From contig NZ_JAAGPD010000014.1 in the NCBI RefSeq assembly GCF_017104565.1, positions 124,001 through 188,000 of the forward strand: 64,000 nt of DNA. The letters run 5' to 3'. This document shows, in pieces, positions 49,935 through 59,006 of this stretch (position 1 is the first letter of the stretch; each line of letters starts with the position of its first letter). The notes beneath the pieces were generated by a model. That model had not been told where the DNA came from. It did not search any database and saw nothing but the letters and a program-made list of their open reading frames with translations. The translations under genes were made by a program, and so were the position numbers. This DNA comes from Paraburkholderia sp. Tr-20389. Lineage in GTDB: Bacteria > Pseudomonadota > Gammaproteobacteria > Burkholderiales > Burkholderiaceae.

Positions 49935-50540
49935 TCAGTACAGGCTGGTGCGGATGCGTTCTGCGAGGTCGCGATCATACGCGAGCGAATCGAAAGTCTC
50001 ACCGAAAATCCGCTTGTGCATGTCGCCCGCGCTCGGCAGCCGCGAGCGCTCGACATGGCGCGCCGGGTCCCACAGCTTCGAGCGCACGAGCGCTTTCGAG
50101 CAGTGAAAGTAGACGGCGTCGATATCGACGATCAGCACCGAACGCGGCAGCTTGCCGTCGACCGCGAAGCTCTCCAGCAGCGCCGGTTCGGCCGACACGC
50201 GCCCGCGACCATTCACGCGCAGCGTCTCGCCGACACCCGGCACGATGAACAGCAGCCCCACGTGCGGATTGACGATCACGTTGCGCAGGCTGTCGATGCG
50301 GTTGTTGCCGACGCGGTCGGGAATCGCCAGCGTGCGCTCGTCGAGCAGCCGCACGAAACCGGGTGCGTCGCCGCGCGGCGAACAGTCGAGTCCGTCGGGC
50401 CCCGCCGTCGCCAGCACGATGAGTGGCGCGTGTTCGATGAACGCGCGATAGCAGTCGTTGACGTACGGAATCTCCTTGCGCACCGAGCGCTCGTGCGGCT
50501 GTCCGTACAGCGCTTCCAGTTCTTCGATCGAGGTGAGCAT
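49935..50540 (-). CDS. Pyridoxamine 5'-phosphate oxidase family (PPOX) FMN-binding protein
   Basis: A 201-residue split-barrel flavoprotein of the type in which MSMEG_1061/DR2398-like proteins group. Segments are LIVLATAGPDGLDCSPRGDAPGFVRLLDERTLAIPDRVGNNRIDSLRNVIVNPHVGLLFIVPGVGETLRVNGRGRVS and VDIDAVYFHCSKALVRSKLWDP. Such proteins usually bind FMN or F420-like flavins and may reduce small molecules; the substrate is unknown. The start at 50540 (MLTSIEELEALYG) is chosen as the beginning of the conserved region; the upstream open frame is antisense to the sirtuin gene region and not coding. Confidence 0.88.
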   Translation of the reverse strand: MLTSIEELEALYGQPHERSVRKEIPYVNDCYRAFIEHAPLIVLATAGPDGLDCSPRGDAPGFVRLLDERTLAIPDRVGNNRIDSLRNVIVNPHVGLLFIVPGVGETLRVNGRGRVSAEPALLESFAVDGKLPRSVLIVDIDAVYFHCSKALVRSKLWDPARHVERSRLPSAGDMHKRIFGETFDSLAYDRDLAERIRTSLY

Positions 50541-50578
50541 CGGCGTTCCTGTTCGAATTGACAAATGATGGGCGCGCG

Positions 50579-51430
50579 TCAGGATCGACTGGCCGCCAGA
50601 CCCGCCGCGAGCGCAGCAAGCGCATCGCCGCACGGCGCTTCCACTTTCAGCGACAGCAACGCGTCGGCGCGTGTGCGTCCGAGGTTGATCGCGGCGATCG
50701 GCTTGCCCATCTTCTGCGCCCACATGCAGAAACGGTAGCCGGAATACACCATCAGCGACGAACCGACGACGAGCATTGCATCGGCGGCGTCGAGCGCGTG
50801 CGAGGCCGCCTCGACGCGCGGCTTCGGCACGTTTTCGCCGAAGAACACGACCGCGGGCTTCAGCAAGCCGCCGCAATTCGGGCAAGCGGGCACGCGAAAC
50901 GAGCCGAGATCGTGCCATTCGAGATGCGCGTCGCCATCGGCGGCAGGTTCGGCTATGACATCGAGCAGCGCGGGATTCTCGTTGATCAGCGTCTGCTGGA
51001 TCGACGCGCGACGGTGATGCGTGCCGCAATCGAGGCACGTCACTTCGCCGATGCTGCCGTGCAGTTCGATCACGTCGCTACTGCCCGCACGCTGATGCAG
51101 GCCGTCGACGTTCTGCGTGACGAGCGTGCGCACATGGCCGGCCGCTTCGAGCCGCGCGAGCGCGCGGTGGGCCGCGTTCGGCTCCGCCTTCGCAACGACG
51201 GGCCAGCCGACCGTGCTGCGCGCCCAGTAGCGCTGGCGCGATGCGATCGAGCCGAGAAATTCCTGCAGCGTAATGGGCGGCGAGCGCTTCCACTCGCCGT
51301 TCTCGTCACGATAACCGGGAATGCCGGAATCGGTGCTGATGCCCGCGCCCGTCAGCACGAAGAGCCGCGGATAGCGTTCGACGAAGTCTTGCAGCGCGGC
51401 GAGCGTGTGAGGTTCGATCAGCGTAGACAT
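50579..51430 (-). CDS. NAD-dependent protein deacylase, Sir2 family
   Basis: A 283-residue sirtuin. NAD site: FVLTGAGISTDSGIPGYRDENGEW (about 24-47). TQNVDGLHQRAGS and the catalytic His124 in ELHGS follow. Structural Zn is held by Cys132/Cys135 (CLDC) and a later CPNC pair. KPAVVFFGENVP and VVGSSLMVYSGYRF complete the fold. Length is like class II bacterial sirtuins. It deacylates lysines using NAD+; targets are unknown. The gene precedes the PPOX and DUF938 genes on the same strand. Confidence 0.95.
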   Translation of the reverse strand: MSTLIEPHTLAALQDFVERYPRLFVLTGAGISTDSGIPGYRDENGEWKRSPPITLQEFLGSIASRQRYWARSTVGWPVVAKAEPNAAHRALARLEAAGHVRTLVTQNVDGLHQRAGSSDVIELHGSIGEVTCLDCGTHHRRASIQQTLINENPALLDVIAEPAADGDAHLEWHDLGSFRVPACPNCGGLLKPAVVFFGENVPKPRVEAASHALDAADAMLVVGSSLMVYSGYRFCMWAQKMGKPIAAINLGRTRADALLSLKVEAPCGDALAALAAGLAASRS

Positions 51431-51469
51431 GAGGTCGATAGAGCGAGCGGACGTGGACGGGACGCAGGT

Positions 51470-51700
51470 TCAGCGCTTGCCGCGCGGCTTGCCGTCGCGC
51501 TTTGCGTGCCTGGCATGCCGCGCTTCCCATGCCGCCAGCGCCGCGCGATATCGCGTGACTTCCTCTTCGTACAGATCGAACACGCACGGATCGCAGCCGC
51601 TATGGCAGCAATCGTCGGGATCGGGCCGTGTGGGCGGCGTGGGGCGCGGGTCGTCGGCGGGCGCGTTCGGGCGCGGCGCCTCGTCAGCAGTCACATCCAC
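51470..51700 (-). CDS. Oxidoreductase-like domain protein, cysteine-rich
   Basis: A 76-residue protein. The conserved core is PPTRPDPDDCCHSGCDPCVFDLYEEEVTRYRAALAAWEAR, with the CCxSGCxPCV pattern of the small Oxidoreductase-like (PF09791-type) domain. The four cysteines probably bind a metal or cluster. The start and end are low-complexity (Pro/Asp, then Lys/Arg). It sits 39 bases upstream of the sirtuin gene and may be cotranscribed with it. Function unknown. Confidence 0.87.
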   Translation of the reverse strand: MDVTADEAPRPNAPADDPRPTPPTRPDPDDCCHSGCDPCVFDLYEEEVTRYRAALAAWEARHARHAKRDGKPRGKR

Positions 51701-51788
51701 TTCCAGTGGTTCGGGAGGCGTCCAGTATAAGTCGGGCGAGATTGCCGCGCTGTGTCATGCCTGCGTCATGTCTCGGGTCACGCGTGCC

Positions 51789-52565
51789 TTACCCGCGCCC
51801 GACGAACGGCATCTTGCTCGCCATGATCGTCATGAACTGCACGTTCGCCGAAAGCGGCAGGCTCGCCATGTGCAGCACGGCGTCGGCAACGTGTTCGACG
51901 TCCATCAGCGGTTCGACGGCGATCGTGCCGTTGGCTTGCGGCACGCCGCGCGCCATCCGCTCGGCCATTTCCGTCGACGCGTTGCCGATGTCGATCTGGC
52001 CGCACACGATGTCGTACGGCCGGCCGTCGAGCGACACCGATTTCGTGAGGCCCGTGATCGCGTGCTTGGTCGCCGTGTAGGCGATGCTCAAGGGCCGCGG
52101 CGCGTGTGCGGAGATCGAGCCGTTGTTGATGATGCGCCCGCCGCGCGGCGTTTGCGCCTTCATCATCGCGAAGGCCGCGCGCGTGCACAGGAACACGCCC
52201 GTCAAGTTCGTATCGACGACGGAGCGCCAGTCGTCGAGTTCGATCTGGTCGATTTCGACGGGCGGCGCATTGCGGCCCGCGTTGTTGAACAGCACATCGA
52301 GCCGGCCGTAACGCAACCGGATCGCGTCGAACAGCGCGGCGACGCTCGCCGCATCCGTCACGTCGCAAGCAACGGCGAACGCGTCCTTGCCCTGCTGTTC
52401 AGCTTCCGTTGCGAGCGCATCGAGCGGGGCCTGCCTGCGCCCCGTCAGCACGACGCTGTAGCCGCTGGCGAGCAGCTTGCGCGCCGTCGCACGGCCGATG
52501 CCGCTACCCGCGCCCGTCACGAGCGCCACCTTGTCCGTTTTCGTCGTTTCCGATGTCTGCGTCAC
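51789..52565 (-). CDS. Short-chain dehydrogenase/reductase
   Basis: A 258-residue classical SDR. The cofactor motif is [32 protein letters not shown], with Arg residues after strand 2 favouring NADP(H). NNAG is present in VLFNNAGRN. The catalytic set is Ser in [11 protein letters not shown] and Tyr/Lys in [15 protein letters not shown]. The C-terminal substrate region is [40 protein letters not shown]. It lies just downstream (48 bases) of the binding-protein gene on the same strand, in a cluster with a D-amino-acid dehydrogenase. Substrate unknown. Confidence 0.93.
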   Translation of the reverse strand: MTQTSETTKTDKVALVTGAGSGIGRATARKLLASGYSVVLTGRRQAPLDALATEAEQQGKDAFAVACDVTDAASVAALFDAIRLRYGRLDVLFNNAGRNAPPVEIDQIELDDWRSVVDTNLTGVFLCTRAAFAMMKAQTPRGGRIINNGSISAHAPRPLSIAYTATKHAITGLTKSVSLDGRPYDIVCGQIDIGNASTEMAERMARGVPQANGTIAVEPLMDVEHVADAVLHMASLPLSANVQFMTIMASKMPFVGRG

Positions 52566-52613
52566 ACCTTATCTCCAGGTAGGCTGCGCGCGGCACCGCA
52601 CGACGCGGACACG

Positions 52614-53513
52614 TCAGTCGAGCGCCCGGTCGTTCGGCTTCGCGAACAGCTGTTTCATCTCCGCCGACAACGGGTAGTTCAGGTTGATGCCCTTCGGCGG
52701 AATGGGTTGCGTGAACCACTTCTGATAGAGATTCGCCGCTTCGCCCGAAGTTTGCAAGCGCGCGATCACGCCATCCGTGAGTTTCTTGAAGCCGGGATCG
52801 TCCTTGCGGAACATGCAGGCATAGACCTCGGACATCGGCGACGTGCCCGTGATCAGATACTCGTCCGCGTTCGCTTCCTTCGCCTTCGCGCCGTACAGCA
52901 GCGGATCGTCCATCACGAACGCAACGGCTCGCCCTGTCTTCACGTTGAGGAACGACTCGGCGTGATCCTTCGCGCTGATGAGGCGCATGTTCATCGACTT
53001 CTCGGCGTTCATCTGCCGCAACAGACGCTCTTCCGATGTGCCCGCCGTCGTTACCACCGTCTTGTTCGCGAGATCGCCGAAGTCCTTCACGCCCGAGTCC
53101 TTCTTCGCGATCATGCGCACGCCGTACTGGAAGAAGCTGTTCGAGAACGCGACCTGGTTGTCGCGCTCTTTCGTGTGCGTGGTCGAGCCGCATTCGATGT
53201 CAATCGTGCCGTTCTGCACGAGTGGGATCCGGTTCTGCGACGTGATGGGAATCTCGCGCACCTTGAGGTCGGGCAGGTTGAGTTCTTTCTTCACCTGATC
53301 GACGATCTTCAGTGCGATGGCCTGCGAATAGCCGATCACATGTTGCTCTTCGTCGTAGTACGAAAACGGCACCGAAGATTCGCGCACGCCCAGCGAAATC
53401 GCGCCCGTTTCGCGAATTTTCTTCAACGTCGCGCTCGGCTCCTGCGCTGAGGCGTTGCCGCCTGCGACGGCCAATGCGACGAATGCAGCGCACTTTACGA
53501 TGTTTGTTTTCAA
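52614..53513 (-). CDS. Amino-acid ABC transporter substrate-binding protein, GltI-like (TTG start)
   Basis: A 299-residue periplasmic protein paralogous to that at 15881-16789. No ATG fits. TTG at 53513 with AGGAGA about 6 bases upstream gives a good signal peptide (KTNIVKCAAFVALAVAGGNASAQ). Motifs are AISLGVRESSVPFSYYDEEQHVIGYSQAIALKI, ITSQNRIPLVQNGTIDIECGSTT and VVTTAGTSEERLLRQMNAEK. It is followed by an SDR gene and preceded by a D-amino-acid dehydrogenase and LysR gene, all on one strand, which suggests uptake and catabolism of an amino-acid-like compound. No permease is nearby. Confidence 0.9.
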   Translation of the reverse strand: MKTNIVKCAAFVALAVAGGNASAQEPSATLKKIRETGAISLGVRESSVPFSYYDEEQHVIGYSQAIALKIVDQVKKELNLPDLKVREIPITSQNRIPLVQNGTIDIECGSTTHTKERDNQVAFSNSFFQYGVRMIAKKDSGVKDFGDLANKTVVTTAGTSEERLLRQMNAEKSMNMRLISAKDHAESFLNVKTGRAVAFVMDDPLLYGAKAKEANADEYLITGTSPMSEVYACMFRKDDPGFKKLTDGVIARLQTSGEAANLYQKWFTQPIPPKGINLNYPLSAEMKQLFAKPNDRALD

Positions 53514-53551
53514 GTCGTGTCTCCTGTTGTGTGGGTGTATGTACAACGAAT

Positions 53552-54802
53552 TCAGCGGTCGTATGCGTAAGCCGCGATATCGACGGATGGCGGGCGGCCC
53601 GCGATCAAATCCGCGATCACGCGCGCGCTGCCGCATGCGAGTGTGAAACCCAGCGCGCCGTGACCCGTGTTGAGCCAGAGATTGCCGAAGGGCGTCCGGC
53701 CGATCAGCGGCTTCGAGTCGGGTGTGGCGGGGCGGTGCCCGCACCAGGTCTGCGCGTTCGCGTAGTCGCCGGCGGCGGGAAATATCTCTTGCGCCTGGCG
53801 TTTGAGCAAGTCGATGCGCGCTGCCCGCTGCGCGTCACGCAAGCCCGCGATCTCGACCATGCCCGCAATCCGCAAGCGCTCGCCAAGCGGCGCGTACACC
53901 ACCTTGCGATGCAGGTCCGTCACGCTGACGCGCGGCGCGTGCCGTGGATCGGCGCCGTCGATCGTCAGGCTGTAGCCCGTCAGCGGGTAGATGGGTAAAC
54001 GCACGCCGAGCGCAGCGAGCAGCGGCACGCTGCCGAGTCCCAACGCGACGACGAACGCATCGGCTTCGATATCGCCCGATGCCGTGCGCGCCGCGACGAT
54101 GCGCGGCCCCGCTGTGACGAGTTCGCGCACCGGCGTGTCATAGCGAAACGTCACGCGATGCCGCTCCCGCAGTGCATCCGCGAGCGCGACGCTGAAGCGC
54201 TGACAGTCGCCCGCTTCTTCCGACGGCGTATGAATGCCGCCCGCGATCAACGGTTGCGCATGCGCGAGCGCGGGTTCGAGCACGGTGCACTGGCTGCCGT
54301 CCAGCGCGCGCTGATCCGAGCCCGCCGCGACGAGCCGTTCCATCTTGTGCCGCGCGCGTTCGAACTCGTGCGGATCGCGATAGACGACGAGCTTGCCGTT
54401 GCGCACGTAGTCGAACGCAATCGACTCACGTTCGACGATCTCATGCAAGGCTGCCTTGCTGAGCGCACCGAGGCTCAGCATCTCGAGCGCCGTCTGCCGC
54501 GCGCGATGACTGCGGCACGCGAGCAGAAACGCGGCGCACCAGCGCCATTGCTGCGCATCGAAACGCGGAACGAAACGCAGCGCGGAATCGCGCTTCAACA
54601 GCCACGCGGGCAGCTTCGGCAGCACGGCGGGGTCGGCGAGCGGCGCGACATAGCTGTAGCTCAGCTGCCCGCCGTTGGCGAAGCTCGCTTCGAGCGCCGC
54701 GCCGCCGCGCGCTTCGACGATCGTCACGTCATGGCCGTCGCGGGCCAGACTCCAGGCCGTCGTCAGTCCGACGACGCCTGCTCCGAGAACACACACACGC
54801 AT
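53552..54802 (-). CDS. dadA: FAD-dependent D-amino-acid dehydrogenase (DadA-like)
   Basis: A 416-residue flavoprotein. FAD motif MRVCVLGAGVVGLTTAWSLARDGHDVTIVEARGGAALEASFANGGQLSYSYVAPLADP matches DadA, as do GDCQRFSVALADAL, YPLTGYSLTIDGAD and the C-terminal GHRPATPDSKPLIGRTPFGNLWLNTGHGALGFTLACGSARVIADLIAG. DadA oxidises D-amino acids to keto acids at the membrane with quinone. E. coli DadA is 432 residues. Its neighbours are an amino-acid-binding protein, an SDR and a LysR regulator, consistent with catabolism of a D- or hydroxy-amino acid. Confidence 0.9.
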   Translation of the reverse strand: MRVCVLGAGVVGLTTAWSLARDGHDVTIVEARGGAALEASFANGGQLSYSYVAPLADPAVLPKLPAWLLKRDSALRFVPRFDAQQWRWCAAFLLACRSHRARQTALEMLSLGALSKAALHEIVERESIAFDYVRNGKLVVYRDPHEFERARHKMERLVAAGSDQRALDGSQCTVLEPALAHAQPLIAGGIHTPSEEAGDCQRFSVALADALRERHRVTFRYDTPVRELVTAGPRIVAARTASGDIEADAFVVALGLGSVPLLAALGVRLPIYPLTGYSLTIDGADPRHAPRVSVTDLHRKVVYAPLGERLRIAGMVEIAGLRDAQRAARIDLLKRQAQEIFPAAGDYANAQTWCGHRPATPDSKPLIGRTPFGNLWLNTGHGALGFTLACGSARVIADLIAGRPPSVDIAAYAYDR

Positions 54803-54925
54803 GAATGCTCAAACCTTGCGATTGCATTGCAGGCGAGTGTCGCGCGCCGAAAACGGCGCATCAAATGACGAGATGCGATGCTGCATAACCTCAGGTTAAG
54901 GCCGGCGCATCCGTTGATATCGGTC

Positions 54926-55801
54926 TTACGCGAAGCGTGCGCGCAGTACGTCGACGAATGCGTTGCCCGCCTGCGAAGTCAAACCGCCGTCGCGCCACAA
55001 CGCAAACACGCCAATCGACAACGGCGGCGCAATGGGCCGCACGCTCACGGCTTCGGCACCGCTCTTCGCGGTCAACTCGTCCAGCAGCGCATGTCCGATG
55101 CCGCGCGCGGCCAGCGCACGGGCGACATGCCAGGTATGCGCCTCGACAGCCGGCGCGTGCCCGTCGAGTCCCAATGCTTCCAGCGCATTGCCGATCATCT
55201 CGCCCAGCGGATCGGTACTGCCAATGCCGATCCAGTCGCCTTCGACGAACGTCTGCAGCGTTATCGGCTGATCAGCGGCTGTCTCGTTGCGAGGACCGAC
55301 GCATACGACGGGCGTGCGCCCCAGTTCGACGGACGCGATGCCCGGCCGTGCGGGCGGGTTCAGCGCCACGGCCAGATCGAGGTCGCGCGTCAGCAGCGCG
55401 TTCAGCAGTTCCTCGGTGTGGCGCGTCTGGATGCGCAGCGACACACGCGGGTACGCCGCGCGAAACGCCTCGACGGCGGGCGGAATCAGGCTCAGGCCCA
55501 GGCTCGGCAGACAGCCGATGCGCAAATGTCCTTCCGGCTGCAGCGCCAGATTGCGCGCGAGGTCGCGGATGCTGTCGAGATTCGCCTGGAGCTTCTGCGT
55601 TTCGGAGAACAGCAGCTCGGCTTCGCGCGTCGGCTGAAGGCGGCCGTGCACGCGGTTGAACAGCGTGAGGCCCGCGCTGCGCTCGGCGTGGGCGAGCACC
55701 TTGCTGACGGCAGGCTGCGAAACGCACAACAGCTCGGCCGCTTTCGACAGCGAACCGGTGCGCATGATGGCGTGAAAGACTTCGATGTGGCGCAGGCGCA
55801 T
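54926..55801 (-). CDS. LysR-family transcriptional regulator
   Basis: A 291-residue regulator with MRLRHIEVFHAIMRTGSLSKAAELLCVSQPAVSKVLAHAERSAGLTLFNRVHGRLQPTREAELLF at the N-terminus and an effector domain (GHLRIGCLPSLGLSLIPPAVEAFRAAYPRVSLRIQ). It lies upstream of dadA on the same strand, 123 bases away, and probably controls that cluster. The start at 55801 is set by the conserved LysR beginning; the frame stays open further upstream without coding character. Confidence 0.93.
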   Translation of the reverse strand: MRLRHIEVFHAIMRTGSLSKAAELLCVSQPAVSKVLAHAERSAGLTLFNRVHGRLQPTREAELLFSETQKLQANLDSIRDLARNLALQPEGHLRIGCLPSLGLSLIPPAVEAFRAAYPRVSLRIQTRHTEELLNALLTRDLDLAVALNPPARPGIASVELGRTPVVCVGPRNETAADQPITLQTFVEGDWIGIGSTDPLGEMIGNALEALGLDGHAPAVEAHTWHVARALAARGIGHALLDELTAKSGAEAVSVRPIAPPLSIGVFALWRDGGLTSQAGNAFVDVLRARFA

Positions 55802-55989
55802 GGCGCGGATCCGCAGGCGGCGGAGCGGTGGAAAGGCGTCAAGGATACTGGGTTTCGGCGAGCACTTTCTCTTTCCAACCCTCCCAATTTCGAGACGGGA
55901 CGCGCGCGAATGGTATCGTTCGCGTTTGACGTGCATCAAGAAAGTCTGACGGTTCCCGCGAACGCGAAATCCGGCAGACCCAACGCATC

Positions 55990-56853
55990 ATGAATCCACC
56001 GAATCCGCCGCTGCCGCGCGCGGCCGCGCAATCGGCGCCCGCGCGCCGCTGGCCCAGCACGGGCAATCCGCCGATGTTCAACGCCACCATTGCGTGGCAT
56101 GTCGCGATGCTGGCCGGCTGGGCGCTCGCGCCTTCCGCGTGGCCGTGGTGGCTCGCGGGCATCTTCGCGAGCCATCTGGTCGTCGTATCGATCGGATTGT
56201 GGCCGCGCTCGTCGCTGCTCGGGCCGAACTGGACGCGCCTGCCCGACACGCCGCGCAACGCCGACGCCGTCGCGCTGACGATCGACGACGGCCCCGATCC
56301 CGTCGTCACGCCGAAGGTGCTCGCCCTGCTCGACGCGCATGGCGTGCGCGCAACCTTTTTCTGCATCGGCGCCCGCGCGCAGCGCCATCCCGCGCTGATG
56401 CGCGAGATCGTCGCGCGTGGGCACGACGTCGAAAATCACTCGCAGGTTCACGTGCACACGTTCTCAGTCACGCTGCCGGGCGGGCTGACGCGCGAAATCG
56501 ACGCCGCGCAGCACACGCTCGAAGCACTGACGGGCGAGCGTCCGATGTTCTTCCGCGCGCCGGCCGGCCTGCGCAACCTGTTTCTCGAACCGGTGCTGCA
56601 AAAGCTCGACCTGCGGCTCGCCGCCTGGACGCGCCGCGGCTTCGATACGCGTGAACGCAACCCGGAGCGCGTGCTGGAAAGGCTCGTCGATGGCCTCGCC
56701 GCGCGCGACATCCTGCTGTTGCACGATGCGAGCGCGGCAATAGGCGCGTCAGGCGAGCCCGTCGTGCTCGACGTGCTGCCGCGCCTGATCGACACCGTGC
56801 GCGCGCGCGGACTGCGCTTCGTGACGCTGCGCGACGCGGCCGGCGCCGCCTGA
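55990..56853 (+). CDS. Polysaccharide deacetylase family protein (NodB domain), membrane-anchored
   Basis: A 287-residue protein. Two hydrophobic segments at about 34-75 (MFNATIAWHVAMLAGWALA, then WLAGIFASHLVVVSIGLWP) anchor it. The NodB domain has motif 1 ALTIDDGPDPVVTP, motif 2 HDVENHSQVHVH (metal His residues), motif 3 FFRAPAG, and motif 5 ILLLHDAS. It should remove N- or O-acetyl groups from a glycan such as peptidoglycan, an exopolysaccharide or a lipid-linked sugar. It is monocistronic and divergent from the LysR gene. Confidence 0.92.
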   Translation: MNPPNPPLPRAAAQSAPARRWPSTGNPPMFNATIAWHVAMLAGWALAPSAWPWWLAGIFASHLVVVSIGLWPRSSLLGPNWTRLPDTPRNADAVALTIDDGPDPVVTPKVLALLDAHGVRATFFCIGARAQRHPALMREIVARGHDVENHSQVHVHTFSVTLPGGLTREIDAAQHTLEALTGERPMFFRAPAGLRNLFLEPVLQKLDLRLAAWTRRGFDTRERNPERVLERLVDGLAARDILLLHDASAAIGASGEPVVLDVLPRLIDTVRARGLRFVTLRDAAGAA

Positions 56854-56879
56854 TACGCGCCGCGCGACGGTGCGAAATG

Positions 56880-57131
56880 CTAGGTGCGTCGCCGGATCAG
56901 GTGATAGATGAGCAGCAGCACGATCGCGCCGACGATCGACGCGATCCAGCCCGCCGCCTGCCCCGGCTGATACCAACCGAGCGCGCGCCCGATATAGCCC
57001 GCCAGCAGCGAGCCGGCAATGCCGAGGATGATCGTCATGATGAGACCCATGCTGTCGTCGCCCGGTTTGAGCGCGCGTGCAATCAGACCGACGACCAGGC
57101 CGACGACTATCGTGCCAATGAGGGAAAGCAT
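56880..57131 (-). CDS. GlsB/YeaQ/YmgE-family stress membrane protein
   Basis: An 83-residue protein with three hydrophobic helices: IGTIVVGLVVGLIARAL, MGLIMTIILGIAGSLLAGYIGRALG and WIASIVGAIVLLLIYHLI. The Gly-rich helices and GRALGWYQPGQAAG loop fit the transglycosylase-associated (YeaQ) family, often stress-induced. GAGGTT-like bases precede the ATG. Exact function is unknown. Confidence 0.92.
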   Translation of the reverse strand: MLSLIGTIVVGLVVGLIARALKPGDDSMGLIMTIILGIAGSLLAGYIGRALGWYQPGQAAGWIASIVGAIVLLLIYHLIRRRT

Positions 57132-57309
57132 GCGAACCTCCAGTCAGAGTTAGCACTACGTTGCCCTGCTACTGCCTGCTACGGACGGGCTAACGGCTGA
57201 ACCGTCCGCCCATGGTGCCCTTGGCGACTGTACCGCGTCGCTGTGCACGCGATCGAACACAGCCCATCGAACGCGCGCCATCGTTCGCAGACGGCGGCGC
57301 GCACTCGAA

Positions 57310-58731
57310 TCAGACACGGAAATCGGCGGCCATGTCCTCGTCCGTGCGCGCATCGAGATCGCCGCTGCGACACGCTTTCATGAACACGTCATAATCGCGC
57401 TCGACCTGATCGGCATAGGCCGACGCATACTCCGCGAGCGCTTCCGCGAACTGGTCACTGCGTCCAATATACGCGCCGATCTCGATCGCCTTGCCGCCCG
57501 CCTTCGCATGCGCGCGCGCCAGCGCCCAGCCGCATAGCCGCGCGTAACCGTTCATCTGCTCGACGTCGAACAGCTCGATGCTCGGCGCCAGTTTCATGTC
57601 GCGCAACTGCCGGACATAGAACGGGCGCCCCGACGGTCCCGTCGACCAGCCCAGAAAGATATCGCTCGCGGCCTGCAGCATCCGCTGGCCCAGCACGACG
57701 CGCTCGCCCTCGTGCTTCGGCTCGGACTTGCGCGTCCCCGCGTTGAAATGTTGAGCGATCACCGAGCGCCGCGCCTCCTTGACCTGCAGAAAGAGCGGTT
57801 TGCCTTGCGGATCGGCCGTGAGCAGCACGAGACAACGCGTGCCCACGCCGCCGACGCCGGCCACCTTGAAGACGAGATCGTGCAGCGCGAACTGGCCGAG
57901 CAACTCGCGGCGGTCGTCGTCGAGCGTCCTCAGATAGCCCTGGTATGTCTCGTGGATCAGCTTGTGCCAGTCGCCGGTCTTGAACCAGTCGTCTTCCGGA
58001 TCGAACAGCGTGTTGGCCCCATGCACGTGGAAAAGACCGGGCGGCAGGTCGCGCATCACGTAACGCTCGCCGTCGCGCTCGGCCAGCTTGTCGAGCATGC
58101 TCTCGTGCGTGCGGGCGGCCGCCTTTTCCATCGCGCGCCGGATCAGCCGGCGGTTCTCGGCGTTCACGGCCGTATCGACCATACGGTCGAACGTGATCCG
58201 CTCGCACCACAGCTCCAGCGCACCGAATTGCGCGTACTGCGCGATGCGATCGCGATACTGCTTCACGGCCGTCATCACGAGATCGTGAGCGGCGCCGCGG
58301 CTGAAGCGCATGTGCCGCGCCGCGAGCACGAAACTCGCGGCGAGGCGCTTCAGATCCCATTCGAACGGCGCAGGCGACACTTCGTCGAAATCGTTCAGGT
58401 CGAAAATCAGCTGACGCTCGGGCGTCGCGAAGCCGCCGAAGTTCAGCAGATGCGCGTCGCCGCAGATCGGCAGCGTGAGCGTCGTGTGCGGCGTCAAGCT
58501 CAGATCGTGCGCCTGCAGGATCGCGCTGCCGCGAAAGAACGCGAACGGCGACGCCGTCATGCGCCCGTAACGAAGCGGCACGAGACGCTCGACGCGTCCT
58601 TCGCTGCTTTGCCGGAGCAGGTCGATGGGATGGCGATGCATGGGACCGATCGCGCGATGACTGGAGCGTCTTGCGTGTTCGCGGGCCGAGCGCCCGCTGG
58701 CTTCCCGTTCCGCGATGGTGCTGGCCTTCAT
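57310..58731 (-). CDS. DUF2252 domain protein
   Basis: A 473-residue soluble protein. The family pattern is clear: LVPLRYGRMTASPFAFFRGSAILQAHDLS, ICGDAHLLNFGGFATPERQLIFDLNDFDEVSPAPFEWDLKRLAASFVLAAR, then VKVAGVGGVGTRC-like VFKVAGVGGVGTRCLVLL and the C-terminal LCGWALARAHAKAGG. The HGD/DxxN-like GDAHLLNFG and DLNDFDE resemble the active site of aminoglycoside-kinase-like proteins, so phosphotransfer is a guess. GGAGA precedes ATG 58731. A 495-codon antisense frame opposite is a shadow. Confidence 0.9.
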   Translation of the reverse strand: MKASTIAEREASGRSAREHARRSSHRAIGPMHRHPIDLLRQSSEGRVERLVPLRYGRMTASPFAFFRGSAILQAHDLSLTPHTTLTLPICGDAHLLNFGGFATPERQLIFDLNDFDEVSPAPFEWDLKRLAASFVLAARHMRFSRGAAHDLVMTAVKQYRDRIAQYAQFGALELWCERITFDRMVDTAVNAENRRLIRRAMEKAAARTHESMLDKLAERDGERYVMRDLPPGLFHVHGANTLFDPEDDWFKTGDWHKLIHETYQGYLRTLDDDRRELLGQFALHDLVFKVAGVGGVGTRCLVLLTADPQGKPLFLQVKEARRSVIAQHFNAGTRKSEPKHEGERVVLGQRMLQAASDIFLGWSTGPSGRPFYVRQLRDMKLAPSIELFDVEQMNGYARLCGWALARAHAKAGGKAIEIGAYIGRSDQFAEALAEYASAYADQVERDYDVFMKACRSGDLDARTDEDMAADFRV

Positions 58732-59006
58732 GCTTTTCTCCGTTCTTGTGAATCGGCTTGCATCGGGAGCGCTGCGACCGCGTGCCGAAGGCGCGTCATG
58801 CGTTGGACGGCTTCGGGCTGGCGGACATGTTCGCCTCGGTCGTGTTGCGCTGCACAGCGAAAACGGGGCGCGCACGTCCATCGGATGGACTGTATTAAAT
58901 CTCGCGGCGCCCAGGCGCGCAAGTCCACGCGCCGCGGAACGGCGAACGGCAACGGGACAGGCAATAGGAAAGAAGCGATGGCGCGCGGCGCGCCATCGTG
59001 GCCGCA

